NCBI GenBank assembly: GCA_020726285.1
Contig: DYSW01000006.1
Coordinates: forward strand, 1-48,561
Length of the DNA: 48,561 nucleotides
From: Melioribacter roseus
Lineage (GTDB): Bacteria > Bacteroidota > Ignavibacteria > Ignavibacteriales > Melioribacteraceae
Direction: 5' to 3'
The first letter of the stretch is position 1; each line of letters begins with the position of its first letter. The position numbers were made by a program, and so were the translations under genes. Of this stretch, positions 27,526 through 37,650 are shown piece by piece. Below the pieces are notes generated by a model. That model saw nothing but the letters and a program-made list of their open reading frames with translations, had not been told where the DNA came from and did no database searches.

Positions 27526-28770
27526 TCAGTTTACATTATATATAATTTCACCATTTTTTATGGTTTTTTCTACAATATTTTGCCCAATATTATAGAATAA
27601 ATCTGAATAATTTGGACTCTGAAGTACAACAAAATCAGCTTTTTTGCCAATTTCTAAACTTCCGATATTAACTTCCATATTTAGAGCTTTTGCGGCATTA
27701 ATAGTAGCTGCAGAAATAATTTCCTCAAACGACATTTTCATTCGCATTGCCGCAAGTTGCAAAATAAAATGAAAATTCAAAATATGTGATGAACCAGGAT
27801 TAAAATCAGTTGCAAGCGCCACGATTACGTTGTTATCAATTAATTTTCTTGCTGGAGCAAAATTATAATTTAAGAAGAAAGACACTCCAGGTAACAAAGT
27901 GGCAACCGTTGTGGAATTTGATAAAAGAGAAATACCATTTTGAGTTAATATTTCAAGATGATCAACACTAACTGCTTTATTTTTTAGAGCAATTTCCAAA
28001 CCACCGATTTCGTTAAATTGTTCGGTGTGTAATTTAAGTGAAAAACCAAGTTCATTAGCTTTTTGAAAAATATTATCAACTTCTGCAGGTGAAAAAGCAG
28101 TAGTTTCGCAAAAAGCATCTACAAATTCCGCTAAATTATTTTCTTTTATAAAAGGAAGCATTTCTTCTGTAATTAAAGAAATATATCTTGATTTATCATT
28201 TTGATATTCAGGCGGGAAAGTGTGTGCTCCAAGAAAAGTTGAGACAATATCAATTCTAAATTCATTTTTCAATTGCTTAATTACTTGCAACATTTTTATT
28301 TCATCTGAGAAACTTAATCCATAACCACTTTTAATTTCAAGCGTTGTAATTCCTTGCTCAATAAATCTTTGAATGCGTATTCTTGAATTTTGTACGAGTT
28401 CTTCGAGTGTTGAATTTCTAACTGATTTTACGGTATCCAAAATTCCACCACCGTTTTTTGCTATTTCTTCATATGAAATTCCACTTAATTTCAATTTAAA
28501 TTCATTTGAACGCGAACCAGAAAATACCAAATGAGTGTGCGATTCCACAAATCCAGGCAAAATACATTTATTTGTCAAATCGATTACATCGTTGTAATCT
28601 TCCAAAACAACTTCCGAATTTTTAGGAAATTCCAAAATAATGCCATTTTCAACCAAAATTGAATGATTTTCTAAGATTGAAATCTCATTCATTTCATTTC
28701 CTCTTAAAAAATATTTACCAGCTGTGTTTACTGTAACAATTTGTGATGGTTTATAAAATAGTCTCTTCAT
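27526..28770 (-). CDS. hutI: Imidazolonepropionase
   Basis: A 414-aa metal-dependent amidohydrolase that opens 4-imidazolone-5-propionate in histidine degradation. The family metal motif E-S-H-T-H-L-V-F is near residue 75, followed by the HutI-specific G-G-G-I-L-D-T-V block, S-G-Y-G-L-S, L-H-T-E-Q-F and A-T-D-F-N-P-G-S-S. The other hut genes are not in the window. It is convergent with birA (3-nt gap) and divergent from glgA, and an inverted repeat lies in the shared upstream region. Confidence 0.93.
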   Translation of the reverse strand: MKRLFYKPSQIVTVNTAGKYFLRGNEMNEISILENHSILVENGIILEFPKNSEVVLEDYNDVIDLTNKCILPGFVESHTHLVFSGSRSNEFKLKLSGISYEEIAKNGGGILDTVKSVRNSTLEELVQNSRIRIQRFIEQGITTLEIKSGYGLSFSDEIKMLQVIKQLKNEFRIDIVSTFLGAHTFPPEYQNDKSRYISLITEEMLPFIKENNLAEFVDAFCETTAFSPAEVDNIFQKANELGFSLKLHTEQFNEIGGLEIALKNKAVSVDHLEILTQNGISLLSNSTTVATLLPGVSFFLNYNFAPARKLIDNNVIVALATDFNPGSSHILNFHFILQLAAMRMKMSFEEIISAATINAAKALNMEVNIGSLEIGKKADFVVLQSPNYSDLFYNIGQNIVEKTIKNGEIIYNVN

Positions 28771-28810
28771 TTTTAGTCAACTTAATTTAATACTTAAATA
28801 TGCTACTATT

Positions 28811-28825
28811 TTGGCTCTGAGCCAA
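28811..28825. promoter_or_regulatory. Perfect inverted repeat in the hutI-glgA divergent promoter region
   Basis: TTGGCTC-T-GAGCCAA is a 15-bp perfect inverted repeat and the only GC-richer element in a 105-bp AT-rich intergenic region. It lies 41 nt upstream of the hutI start and 50 nt upstream of the glgA start, a plausible operator position. A lone half-site TTGGCT recurs at 28865-28870. The regulator is unknown. Confidence 0.5.
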
Positions 28826-28875
28826 GATTTACATATTTTTAAAGTCAGAATTTTAAAAAATAATTTGGCTAAAAA

Positions 28876-30369
28876 ATGGCACCAAAATCATTAAAAATAT
28901 TATTTGTAACTCCTGAAGTTATTCCGTTTACAAAAACGGGTGGTTTAGCAGATGTTTCTTCAGCTTTACCACAAAAATTGTTACAAAGTGGACATCAAAT
29001 CAGAATATTAACTCCAAAATATGGTGCGATAGACGAAAGAAAACACAAAATTCACGAAGTTGTGAGATTGAAAGATATTCCAACTCAAATTGCTGGCAAA
29101 GATATTACTTTTTCTTTACGCTCATCGTTTTTACCTGGGCAAAAAACACGTGTTCAATTATATTTTTTAGACAATCAAGAATATTTTGGTAGTCGATTTT
29201 CTCTTTATATGGATCCAATCTCTGGTGTTGATTTTCATGATAATGATGAAAGATTTATTCTTTTAGCTAAGTCTGTAATAGAATTGATAGACAGATTGGG
29301 CTGGTATCCTGATATTATTCACTGCAACGATTGGCAAACTGGACTTATTCCAGCATACGTTAAATTAGCAAGCCAAACAAAAGAAACATTCAAGAAAATT
29401 AAAACTTTATTTACAATTCATAATATTGCTATACAGGGAATATTTCCCAAAAGTACTTGCAAAAAGATTGAATTGCCTGTTGGCGATTGTGTCGATTCAA
29501 AAATAACTATTAAAGATAAACCAAACTTCTTGAAAGCTGGATTAGTATATGCCGATTCAATTAGTACCGTTAGCGAAAGTTTTGCGGAAGAAATTTCATC
29601 AAGTGCTGAAATGAGCTATGGATTAAATGATCTTTTGTTTTCGAGAAAAGAAAATTTATTTGGAATCTTGAACGGAATTGACCAATCAATATGGAATCCC
29701 GAAAAAGATAAATTAATTCCCAAAAAATATTCAATTGATAAATTGGAAAATAAATTAGTAAATAGACAATCATTAGCAGAAAAATTTAATATTGAAGTTG
29801 ATGAAAACACTCCAATTATTGGAAATATTTCCCGCTTATATGATTCAAAAGGCTTCGATTTAATTAAAAAATCTTTTAAACAGTTGATGAAATTACCAAT
29901 TAAATTGATAATTCTTGGTACAGGTGATAAAAAATACCACGAATTTTTTGATGAAATGGCATTTGAATTTCGCGATAAATTTACATTTTACCCAGGTTTT
30001 GATGATAATATTGCTCATTTAATAGAAGCTGGTTCTGATATTTACCTAATGCCCTCGAAATCTGAACCTTGCGGGTTGAATCAAATGTATAGTATGAATT
30101 ATGGAACAATTCCAATCGTTCATTCAACAGGCGGATTAAAAGATACTGTTACTCCTTTTAATATCGAAACAAGTAAAGGAACTGGTTTCCTTTTTAATAA
30201 TTACACTACTACCGATTTAATAAATACACTTGAAGCTGCCATTAATTTGTTTATTAATGATCGAAAAAATTGGAAAAAAATAATGATAAATGGAATGACA
30301 ACTGACTTTTCATGGGAAAATTCTGCCGAAAATTATGTGAATTTATATAAACAAATAATTACAAAATAA
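28876..30369 (+). CDS. glgA: Glycogen/starch synthase (GT5)
   Basis: A 497-aa GT-B glycosyltransferase that extends alpha-1,4-glucan from ADP-glucose (or UDP-glucose). The N-terminal K-T-G-G-L-A-D-V motif (Lys20) binds the sugar nucleotide. The H-N-I-A-I-Q-G block, N-G-I-D-x-x-x-W-N-P at mid-protein and the C-terminal P-S-K-S-E-P-C-G-L-N-Q catalytic glutamate region are all present. The start has no obvious ribosome site. gmhB follows 3 nt later. Confidence 0.94.
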   Translation: MAPKSLKILFVTPEVIPFTKTGGLADVSSALPQKLLQSGHQIRILTPKYGAIDERKHKIHEVVRLKDIPTQIAGKDITFSLRSSFLPGQKTRVQLYFLDNQEYFGSRFSLYMDPISGVDFHDNDERFILLAKSVIELIDRLGWYPDIIHCNDWQTGLIPAYVKLASQTKETFKKIKTLFTIHNIAIQGIFPKSTCKKIELPVGDCVDSKITIKDKPNFLKAGLVYADSISTVSESFAEEISSSAEMSYGLNDLLFSRKENLFGILNGIDQSIWNPEKDKLIPKKYSIDKLENKLVNRQSLAEKFNIEVDENTPIIGNISRLYDSKGFDLIKKSFKQLMKLPIKLIILGTGDKKYHEFFDEMAFEFRDKFTFYPGFDDNIAHLIEAGSDIYLMPSKSEPCGLNQMYSMNYGTIPIVHSTGGLKDTVTPFNIETSKGTGFLFNNYTTTDLINTLEAAINLFINDRKNWKKIMINGMTTDFSWENSAENYVNLYKQIITK

Positions 30370-30372
30370 TTA

Positions 30373-30954
30373 ATGATTCCATCAGCAATATTTTTTGATA
30401 GAGACGGAACGTTAAATTACGATTTCGGTTATGTAAGCGACCCTAATTTAATTAAACTGCTTCCTGGCGTTAACGAAGGTTTAACTTTACTTCGCAAGCA
30501 ATTCTCAAAAATTCCTTTTATTGTAATAACAAATCAAGCTGGAGTTGCACGCGGTTTGATGAGTATGGAACAAGTTGCAATAATTAATAGTACAATCAAC
30601 TCGCTAATTCAAGATGAAAACGCAAAAATTAATAAATTTTATTCTTGTCCATTTCATCCTGAATTAAGTGATAAATCTGATTTGAATTGTAGAAAGCCAA
30701 ATCCCTATTTTCTTCATCAAGCAAAAAAGGAATTTGAGATTGTTCTTGAAAAATCTTTTTTCATTGGAGATAGAAATCTTGATGTTCTTGCAGGCAAAAG
30801 TGTCGGCTGTAAAACAATTTTGCTGAAATCAGATGTTTATCCGAATGAAGAAGAAATATTAATAGAGTTGAATCAGTCGGCTGATTTTATAGCTGAAAAT
30901 TTTTTAGAAGCAATTAATTTTATAATAAATCAATCTCCAATGGAGGAAAATTGA
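30373..30954 (+). CDS. HAD-IIIA phosphatase, D,D-heptose 1,7-bisphosphate phosphatase-like
   Basis: A 193-aa HAD-superfamily enzyme closest in pattern to GmhB, which acts in ADP-heptose synthesis. The catalytic D-R-D-G-T (Asp9, Asp11), the T-N-Q-A-G-V-A-R-G loop, the C-R-K-P-N-P segment and the I-G-D-R metal site are present. The zinc-binding loop looks incomplete: C-P-F-H is followed by L-N-C-R-K-P, where GmhB usually has C-x-C-R-K-P, so one cysteine is replaced by Asn. It may have another phospho-sugar substrate. Its stop overlaps the next start (TTGA). Confidence 0.8.
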   Translation: MIPSAIFFDRDGTLNYDFGYVSDPNLIKLLPGVNEGLTLLRKQFSKIPFIVITNQAGVARGLMSMEQVAIINSTINSLIQDENAKINKFYSCPFHPELSDKSDLNCRKPNPYFLHQAKKEFEIVLEKSFFIGDRNLDVLAGKSVGCKTILLKSDVYPNEEEILIELNQSADFIAENFLEAINFIINQSPMEEN

Positions 30955-32123
30955 AGTTCAAATTATCTATCATCTTTTTGTTAATCCCTTTGTTTTTTGC
31001 TTGTTCTGAAGATCCAAACCAAATTGGTTTCGATGCAATTCCAGATTATGACAAACTAAACTTAAAAAGTTGGAACACTAACGAAAATCCAATTGAAATG
31101 GAATCAGCTACTTTGCAAGATTCGATTTCTACAAGTTATTCGAGCATAATTTTACTTGGTCAAACAAATAATGTAAAAAGTACATTATTGCTTAAATCAT
31201 TAATTTCACTTCCAGATTCAATTGAAAATGCACTTTCTGCTGATAGTTTAATTATTAGAAAAGCATATTTGAAAGCCTCAATTGTATATAAACAAGGAAT
31301 TGGTTCAAATCTAAATTTTTCTGTAAATAATATTTTACAATCATGGACTTCAACTACTTTTACAAAAGATAGTTTAGCATTACTTACTACAGACCCAGTA
31401 AATTTGTATCAGAGCCAAGTTATCACCGACTCAACTTTTCAATTTGATATTAATGTCGCTCCAGTTTACGATTGGTTTAATTCGTATATTGATTCAGATT
31501 CATTCTCAAATTACGGTTTGTTGTTAAATCCCACAAATACCGATTTAATTCTCGGTTTTCCTGCATTATCTGCATCATTAAGTGATGCACAATTTCATCT
31601 TTACACAATTGTCGAAAAACCAGGTGAATTTATTGATACATTGTCTTTTTATACATCGATAGATTTGCATCTTGTTGATCGAGCTTATCCTACAGATACT
31701 GAATCGCGGATAACTTTGCAAGCTGGAACTGGAGTTCGAGGTAAGCTTAAATTTGATTTGACAACATTTCCAACAAATTCAATAATAAATAAAGCAATTG
31801 TTAGAATTTTTTATGAAAAAACAGAAACTGATTTTGGCAGTAATCAATCAGATTCCATAATTGTTTATATGTTAAATTCCAATTCAGATGTTAATGTACG
31901 AAGCGATGTTGGAAAGTGGCTTTTAACTGGTGATTCATTAAAATATTCAGGAACAATTACTGAATATGTACAACATTGGATTGATTATCCCGACTCAAAT
32001 AATGGGATGCAACTTCGTCTACTTGATGAATATGATGCAACAAGTGAACTCAAATTATATCCAGCAAATTATGTAGATCAAACCAAACGTCCTTATCTCG
32101 AAATTATTTATACAAGGTTATAA
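30951..32123 (+). CDS. Predicted lipoprotein, unknown function
   Basis: A 390-aa protein with a lipoprotein signal peptide (Cys18 in the context F-F-A-C-S). The rest is beta-rich. A segment near residues 240-285 (K-L-K-F-D-L-T-T-F followed by an alternating strand) resembles the DNRLRE or DUF4270 type of cell-surface modules, but I cannot assign a family firmly. The TTG start is supported by GGAGG 4 nt upstream and overlaps the preceding stop. It is 2 nt upstream of a predicted outer-membrane protein, so the two may work together at the cell surface. Confidence 0.7.
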   Translation: MKFKLSIIFLLIPLFFACSEDPNQIGFDAIPDYDKLNLKSWNTNENPIEMESATLQDSISTSYSSIILLGQTNNVKSTLLLKSLISLPDSIENALSADSLIIRKAYLKASIVYKQGIGSNLNFSVNNILQSWTSTTFTKDSLALLTTDPVNLYQSQVITDSTFQFDINVAPVYDWFNSYIDSDSFSNYGLLLNPTNTDLILGFPALSASLSDAQFHLYTIVEKPGEFIDTLSFYTSIDLHLVDRAYPTDTESRITLQAGTGVRGKLKFDLTTFPTNSIINKAIVRIFYEKTETDFGSNQSDSIIVYMLNSNSDVNVRSDVGKWLLTGDSLKYSGTITEYVQHWIDYPDSNNGMQLRLLDEYDATSELKLYPANYVDQTKRPYLEIIYTRL

Positions 32124-32125
32124 AT

Positions 32126-33361
32126 ATGAAATTACTAATCAAAATAGTTTTAATATTAATTACTACTTCAGCTTTTGCACAAACAGGAAATGTTTATTCA
32201 AGATATGGAATTGGAGATGAATTAAGTTCGTATTCTGGTAGAATATTTGCACTTGGCGGAGCTTCATTGGCATTAGATGATTCGGAAAATCTTGCTTCAT
32301 CAAATCCAGCTGCATTACACAATTTGAATCTAACAAGATTTGAAGCTGGCGTAGCATTTCAACAAGCATTTCAAGAACAACACGGCTTGAAAAATCAGTC
32401 GTTTGATAACAGATTTATGGGAATAAAACTCGGTTTTCCCATTGATAAAGAATTAGGAATTGTATTTGCATTATACATCGAACCAGTTGCATCAGTTAAT
32501 TACAATGTTCAAAACACATTTTCTTTTGCAGATGAAGATGTTACTGAAAGATATGCTGGTGAAGGCGGAATTTCAAAAATCGGAATGGGAATTAGTTACA
32601 GACTTCCGATCGGTGTTTCACTTGGTTCTTCTTTCGATTATTATAGCGGTGAAACAAAATATATCTCAGAAATTATTTTTCCAATTTCTTCTGCATACAA
32701 CAATTCCTATCACGAAAAGCGATATCAACAACGAGCAATTGGTTTTAGTTTGGGAATTTTATCGAACAATCTTTCTGAACATTTTGGAATTTCAGCAATA
32801 AACGATTTTAAAATTGGAGCTACTTTTCGCCAAATTCCCAAAATGATAGTCGATACTTCACTTGTTCTTAAATCTGATTTTGAAGAAGTAACAAACGAAT
32901 CCGCAATTGTTTATTCCGAAATACCAAATCAAATTGCATTTGGTATGAAAATGGACATCAGCAGAAGGTTATTAATTTTAGCTGATTTCTCAACTACACC
33001 TTGGTCAAATTATTCATTTAACGACCGCCAAATGGCAAATTTTGTGGATGATGTTAAATATAATTTCGGCATAGAATATTTGGATAGAAATCCTCGTTCA
33101 AAAACTTTTCTTGAAGAAGTTACATACAGACTTGGATTTGAATATAAAAAGTTAAATTACACAATTGAAGATACTCAACTTCACCAATATGCTTGGAGTT
33201 TAGGTTTTGGTATTCCAATAAGCAATGATGATAATCTTGACTTTGGTGTTCAATATGGTTTCAGAGGAAATCCTGAAAATGATAATATCGTTCATGAAAA
33301 ATTTATAAAATTTACACTTTCTCTCTCTTTTGGTGAACAGTGGTTCTTAAGAAGAGATTAA
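32126..33361 (+). CDS. Predicted outer-membrane beta-barrel protein
   Basis: A 411-aa protein with a clear signal peptide (M-K-L-L-I-K-I-V-L-I ending A-F-A-Q, ~1-19). It has a V-Y-S-R-Y-G-I-G-D opening, an S-S-N-P-A-A motif and many alternating amphipathic strands. The terminal strand F-T-L-S-L-S-F-G is followed by a short tail. This pattern resembles FadL/PorV-like outer-membrane proteins common in Bacteroidota and relatives. The cargo or role is unknown. Confidence 0.72.
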   Translation: MKLLIKIVLILITTSAFAQTGNVYSRYGIGDELSSYSGRIFALGGASLALDDSENLASSNPAALHNLNLTRFEAGVAFQQAFQEQHGLKNQSFDNRFMGIKLGFPIDKELGIVFALYIEPVASVNYNVQNTFSFADEDVTERYAGEGGISKIGMGISYRLPIGVSLGSSFDYYSGETKYISEIIFPISSAYNNSYHEKRYQQRAIGFSLGILSNNLSEHFGISAINDFKIGATFRQIPKMIVDTSLVLKSDFEEVTNESAIVYSEIPNQIAFGMKMDISRRLLILADFSTTPWSNYSFNDRQMANFVDDVKYNFGIEYLDRNPRSKTFLEEVTYRLGFEYKKLNYTIEDTQLHQYAWSLGFGIPISNDDNLDFGVQYGFRGNPENDNIVHEKFIKFTLSLSFGEQWFLRRD

Positions 33362-33388
33362 CAAAAAGTAATTGAAATTATCGAGGAA

Positions 33389-34687
33389 ATGATGTTAAAT
33401 TTTTTACAAAAAGATGAAGAAATATTTAGAATTGCTAAATCTGAATTATCTCGACAAGAAAACTATCTTGAATTAATTGCATCAGAGAATTTTGTTTCAC
33501 CTGCAGTTTTAGCTGCTGCTGGTTCAGTTTTAACTAACAAATACGCAGAAGGTTATCCAGGTAAAAGATATTACGGCGGTTGTGAATTTGTTGACCAAGC
33601 TGAAGAATTAGCAAAAGATAGATTAAAAATGCTGTTTGGAGCAGAATACGTAAATGTTCAACCACATAGCGGTTCACAAGCAAATATGGCAGTTTACATG
33701 TCGTTACTTGAGCCAAGTGATAAAGTTCTTGGATTAAGCCTTGACCACGGCGGACATTTAACACACGGTTCACATGTTAATTTTTCGGGGAAAATATATA
33801 AATCAATCGGTTATTCATTAAATAAAGAAACTCAACGTTTGGATTACAATCTTATTGAAGATTTAGCTACAAAAGAAAAACCTAAAATGATTATAGCCGG
33901 AGCAAGTGCATATTCTCGCGATTGGGACTTTGAAAAATTTCGTCAGATTGCTGATAAAGTCGGAGCTTATTTAATGGCTGATATTGCTCATCCTGCAGGA
34001 TTAATTGCAAAAGGTTTCTTGAATAATCCTCTTCCATTTTGCGATGTTGTAACTTCTACAACTCATAAAACACTTCGCGGTCCGCGTGGTGGAATTATTA
34101 TGATGGGAAAAGATTACGAAAATAAAATGGGAATTAAAACTCTAAAAGGCGATAGATTGAAATTAATGTCCGAAATTTATGACGGAACTGTTATGCCTGG
34201 AATTCAAGGTGGACCTTTAATGCATATAATTATGGCAAAAGCTGTGGCATTTGGTGAAGCTTTGCAAGATTCATTCAAAGATTATATTCAACAAGTTATT
34301 CTTAATGCAAAAACATTATCCGATAAATTAATGGAATACGATTTTCAGATAATTTCTGGTGGAACTGATAACCATTTAATGCTTGTTGATTTATCAAACA
34401 AAGATATTAGTGGCAAGAAAACTGAAAAAATTCTTGAAGAAGCTGGAATTACATTAAACAAAAATATGGTTCCATTCGATACGCGCTCGCCATTTGTTAC
34501 AAGTGGAATTAGAATTGGAACTGCTGCAACTACAACAAGAGGTATGAAAGAAGCGGAAATGGAAAAAATTGCTGAATTTATTAATAGAGTTATTTCCAAT
34601 CCTGAAAATGAGAACGTAATTTCCCAAGTTAAAACTGAAATTCGCGAATTGACAAAACAATTCCCACTTTATCCAGAATTAGCTTAA
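33389..34687 (+). CDS. glyA: Serine hydroxymethyltransferase
   Basis: A 432-aa PLP enzyme interconverting serine and glycine with tetrahydrofolate. The motifs are [12 protein letters not shown] near residue 24, [14 protein letters not shown], and the PLP lysine of [13 protein letters not shown] (about Lys227). Two adjacent ATGs exist, at 33389 and 33392; the GAGG at 33383 is better spaced for the second. A strong terminator follows. Confidence 0.97.
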   Translation: MMLNFLQKDEEIFRIAKSELSRQENYLELIASENFVSPAVLAAAGSVLTNKYAEGYPGKRYYGGCEFVDQAEELAKDRLKMLFGAEYVNVQPHSGSQANMAVYMSLLEPSDKVLGLSLDHGGHLTHGSHVNFSGKIYKSIGYSLNKETQRLDYNLIEDLATKEKPKMIIAGASAYSRDWDFEKFRQIADKVGAYLMADIAHPAGLIAKGFLNNPLPFCDVVTSTTHKTLRGPRGGIIMMGKDYENKMGIKTLKGDRLKLMSEIYDGTVMPGIQGGPLMHIIMAKAVAFGEALQDSFKDYIQQVILNAKTLSDKLMEYDFQIISGGTDNHLMLVDLSNKDISGKKTEKILEEAGITLNKNMVPFDTRSPFVTSGIRIGTAATTTRGMKEAEMEKIAEFINRVISNPENENVISQVKTEIRELTKQFPLYPELA

Positions 34688-34695
34688 ATATTTAA

Positions 34696-34732
34696 GAGAA
34701 GTTCAAACTAATCTTGAACTTCTCAGTTTTTC
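34696..34732 (+). terminator. Rho-independent terminator after glyA
   Basis: GAGAAGTTCAA (34696-34706) and TTGAACTTCTC (34714-34724) form a perfect 11-bp stem with a 7-nt loop, followed by AGTTTTTC. It begins 9 nt after the glyA stop and ends the glgA-glyA operon. Confidence 0.92.
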
Positions 34733-34798
34733 ACAATCATTTTCTAATTTATTCTTCTGAAATGTTATTTTACACAATCTAAAAACTTGAGTTAATCA

Positions 34799-36037
34799 AT
34801 GAAAACAATTGTAATTTATGAAGATTCATTAATCGCAAATTTTTTGCCACTTGTGTATTTTCGTCCGATTTATGATTTATTCACAGGAATTGATTCCTTA
34901 CGAACCAAAATTTCACGACAGTTTGGTGAAAATATTATTTTACATTCTCGTAAATACCTTGAAAATTATCTTAAATCTGAAAACACTAATAATTTGGTTA
35001 ACCATTTTGAAGCTGAAAATCTTCTTTTTATTAACGGAAGAGTATTATTTTCTGAAAATGATTTTCAGATATTGAAAAATGTGGAAAATGAAACAATATT
35101 TTTAAGTGAAAATCAAATTGTTGCTGCGTTTTTATCTAAGAAAAATTATCAAAAAGTTGTAGAAAACTCAGATTTATTAGATTTCACAATATTAAATTCT
35201 GAAGTAGAAACTGCATTTCTTAATTCTAAAGTAATAAATTATGCTTGGGATTTGTTTTCAAACAATGGCGAACAAATTAACATTGATTTGAAATATCATA
35301 ATTATTCAAAATATGCAAACAATTATGATGGAGTTTTTGCTCGAAATTCTGAACAAGTATTTCTCGGAAAAAATGTAGATATTCATCCAAATTGTTTTCT
35401 TGATGCCACACACGGACCAATAATTCTTGATGATAATTCTACAATAATGTCTCAAACAACAATTCAAGGTCCAACTTATATTGGAAAAAATTCCACAATT
35501 AAAATTGGTTCCAAAATTTACCACGAAACAACAATTGGCAATTCTTGCAAAGTTGGTGGAGAAGTAGAAAATTCAATAATTCATGGTTTTGCCAATAAAC
35601 AACACGATGGATTTTTAGGACATTCATATATTTCAGAATGGTGTAATTTGGGTGCGGGTACAAATAATAGTGATCTGAAAAACAATTACGATAAAATTTC
35701 AGTTAAAATGAATGGTAAAAATGTTGATACCAATTTGCAATTTGTTGGTTTGATTATGGGCGATCATAGTAAAACTGCTATTGGAATGCAATTCAATACT
35801 GGAACTATTTGCGGAGTTTCAGCAAATATTTTCGGTGCTGGATTTCCATCACGTAATATTCCATCTTTTTCTTGGGGCGGAGCCGACTTGCTAAAATCCT
35901 ATCAATTAGAAAAAGCGAAGGAAGTTGCCAAAATTGTGATGAATCGAAGAAAAATCGAATTTTCAGAAGTTTACGAACAAATTTTTAATGAAGTTTATCG
36001 TATGTCAGAAATTGAACGTTTGGCAATAAGAAAATAA
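34799..36037 (+). CDS. Sugar nucleotidyltransferase, alternative GlmU-like
   Basis: A 412-aa protein of the NTP_transf_4 plus left-handed beta-helix type found in Bacteroidota and relatives in place of, or beside, GlmU. The N-terminal Rossmann-like domain (~1-180) has the family pattern L-P-L-V-Y-F-R-P-I-Y-D-L. The C-terminal ~200 residues carry hexapeptide-repeat turns (I-x-x-x-x-x-I-G-x-x-x-x-I pattern) and a G-A-G-T-N-N-S-D-L block. The likely role is UDP-GlcNAc or another sugar-nucleotide synthesis. It shares one base with rqcH (TAATG). Confidence 0.82.
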   Translation: MKTIVIYEDSLIANFLPLVYFRPIYDLFTGIDSLRTKISRQFGENIILHSRKYLENYLKSENTNNLVNHFEAENLLFINGRVLFSENDFQILKNVENETIFLSENQIVAAFLSKKNYQKVVENSDLLDFTILNSEVETAFLNSKVINYAWDLFSNNGEQINIDLKYHNYSKYANNYDGVFARNSEQVFLGKNVDIHPNCFLDATHGPIILDDNSTIMSQTTIQGPTYIGKNSTIKIGSKIYHETTIGNSCKVGGEVENSIIHGFANKQHDGFLGHSYISEWCNLGAGTNNSDLKNNYDKISVKMNGKNVDTNLQFVGLIMGDHSKTAIGMQFNTGTICGVSANIFGAGFPSRNIPSFSWGGADLLKSYQLEKAKEVAKIVMNRRKIEFSEVYEQIFNEVYRMSEIERLAIRK

Positions 36038-37650
36038 TGTTTCGAAATTACTTTTATTTGGGTAGAACTGCCTTCGAACTTACTTCTGAACTAAAAAATT
36101 TTGAAATTGTTGATATTTACACACAAGAAAAAGATATACTTTTCCTTGATGTTACTAATAGCGAAATTCAGAAAACGTTAGTAATTTCGACAAATCCACA
36201 AATCCCATATTATTATGTAAAAGAAAATCATAAAAAGGCAAAAAAGAATGTGATTTCTTACTTTCGCGACTCAATTCCTTCAAAAATTGATTCAATCTCA
36301 ATTTCAGATAAAGATAGAATTCTGAAGTTTGAAACAGAAGGATTTGATTTGTTTTTTACAATTCGCGGACCAAAAACAAACGTCTTATTTAAGTTTACAG
36401 ATTCAACAATAAGTAGCTTTAAGAAAACAGATGATGATTATTTGAGATCATTTTTTGTTGAAATATCCGAGCAGAAATTCCTAAGAAATAAAAATGATAT
36501 TCTCTTTAACTTATTTGATAATAAGACTTTAGAAGAAATTCAAAATGATAAAAGAATAAATAGAAGAATTTGGTTGGAGTATAAATCAAAGTTCAGAGAT
36601 GATGTTCAAATTACCCAAATCTTGCAAGTTGTTTCACAAATATTTGATTCAAAAATTCGGATTTTAGTTGACGATGAATTAGCAAAAGTTGATTTTCAGT
36701 TTGAAAATTGGGAAAGCGAAATTCATCAATCGCAAGTTTATGATTTTAACGAAAGTAACTTGGCAATTGCAAAATTCATTTCGCTACATCATAAATATTC
36801 AATTTACAGCAGAACGGAAAGCGATTTATCTAAAAAAATAGAAAAAGATTTAGCTTTTTGGAGTGAGAAATTGAATAATCTTAAAGCAAGAATTGAATTG
36901 GGTTCACAATCTGAAAAGTATTCACTTTGGGCAAATCTCTTGTTGGCAAATATTTATCAAATTAAAAAAGGAATGGGAAGTATTGTTGTTGAAGATTATT
37001 CAAATGGGGAAAGTATAGAAATTAAGCTAAATCCAAAAATTGAACCAAATAAAAATGTTGACCATTACTTTGAAAAATCACGAGATGAAAAAATCAATTT
37101 TGCTAAATCAATCGAAATATTCGAACAGAGTAAAGCTAAGTATTTGGAATTAAAAGATTTACAAAACGAAATTAACAAATCAGAAAGTTTGCAGAATTTG
37201 AATCAAATTGGTAAAAATCTTTTAGGAAACAAATCAAAAGAAAAAACTAAGATGGAAGATGAAAAAATAAAGTATAAAAAATATATAGTTGAGCAAAAAT
37301 ATAGTGTTTTTGTTGGCAAGGATTCTGAAAGTAATGATAGACTTACATTCAATTTTGCAAAGCAAAATGATTTGTGGTTTCATGCGCGAGGTTTGGCTGG
37401 TTCGCATACAGTTTTACGAATTGAAAACACAAAAGAAGTTATTCCAAAATCAGTAATTAAAAAAGCAGCTTCAATTGCAGCATTTTTCAGTAAAGGAAAA
37501 ACAGCATCACTTGTGCCGGTTTCGTATACTTTCCGAAAGTTTGTTAGAAAATCAAAAGGAATGCTTGCTGGACAAGTATTTATTACAAATGAAAGTGTTG
37601 TAATTGTTACGCCAGAAATACCAAAAGACGCAGAGGAAATTTATGAATAA
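36037..37650 (+). CDS. rqcH: Ribosome quality control protein RqcH (NFACT family)
   Basis: A 537-aa NFACT protein, the bacterial Rqc2/NEMF homologue that binds obstructed large ribosomal subunits and recruits tRNA-Ala for alanine tailing. The NFACT-N domain includes the D-R pair (Asp93-Arg94 in D-K-D-R-I-L-K-F), an internal HhH/coiled-coil region spans ~180-420, and the NFACT-R domain (~425-530) has D-L-W-F-H-A-R and the F-V-R-K-S-K-G-M-L-A-G-Q block. Older annotations call the family fibronectin-binding. The gene overlaps the preceding one by 1 nt and the next by 8 nt. Confidence 0.9.
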   Translation: MFRNYFYLGRTAFELTSELKNFEIVDIYTQEKDILFLDVTNSEIQKTLVISTNPQIPYYYVKENHKKAKKNVISYFRDSIPSKIDSISISDKDRILKFETEGFDLFFTIRGPKTNVLFKFTDSTISSFKKTDDDYLRSFFVEISEQKFLRNKNDILFNLFDNKTLEEIQNDKRINRRIWLEYKSKFRDDVQITQILQVVSQIFDSKIRILVDDELAKVDFQFENWESEIHQSQVYDFNESNLAIAKFISLHHKYSIYSRTESDLSKKIEKDLAFWSEKLNNLKARIELGSQSEKYSLWANLLLANIYQIKKGMGSIVVEDYSNGESIEIKLNPKIEPNKNVDHYFEKSRDEKINFAKSIEIFEQSKAKYLELKDLQNEINKSESLQNLNQIGKNLLGNKSKEKTKMEDEKIKYKKYIVEQKYSVFVGKDSESNDRLTFNFAKQNDLWFHARGLAGSHTVLRIENTKEVIPKSVIKKAASIAAFFSKGKTASLVPVSYTFRKFVRKSKGMLAGQVFITNESVVIVTPEIPKDAEEIYE

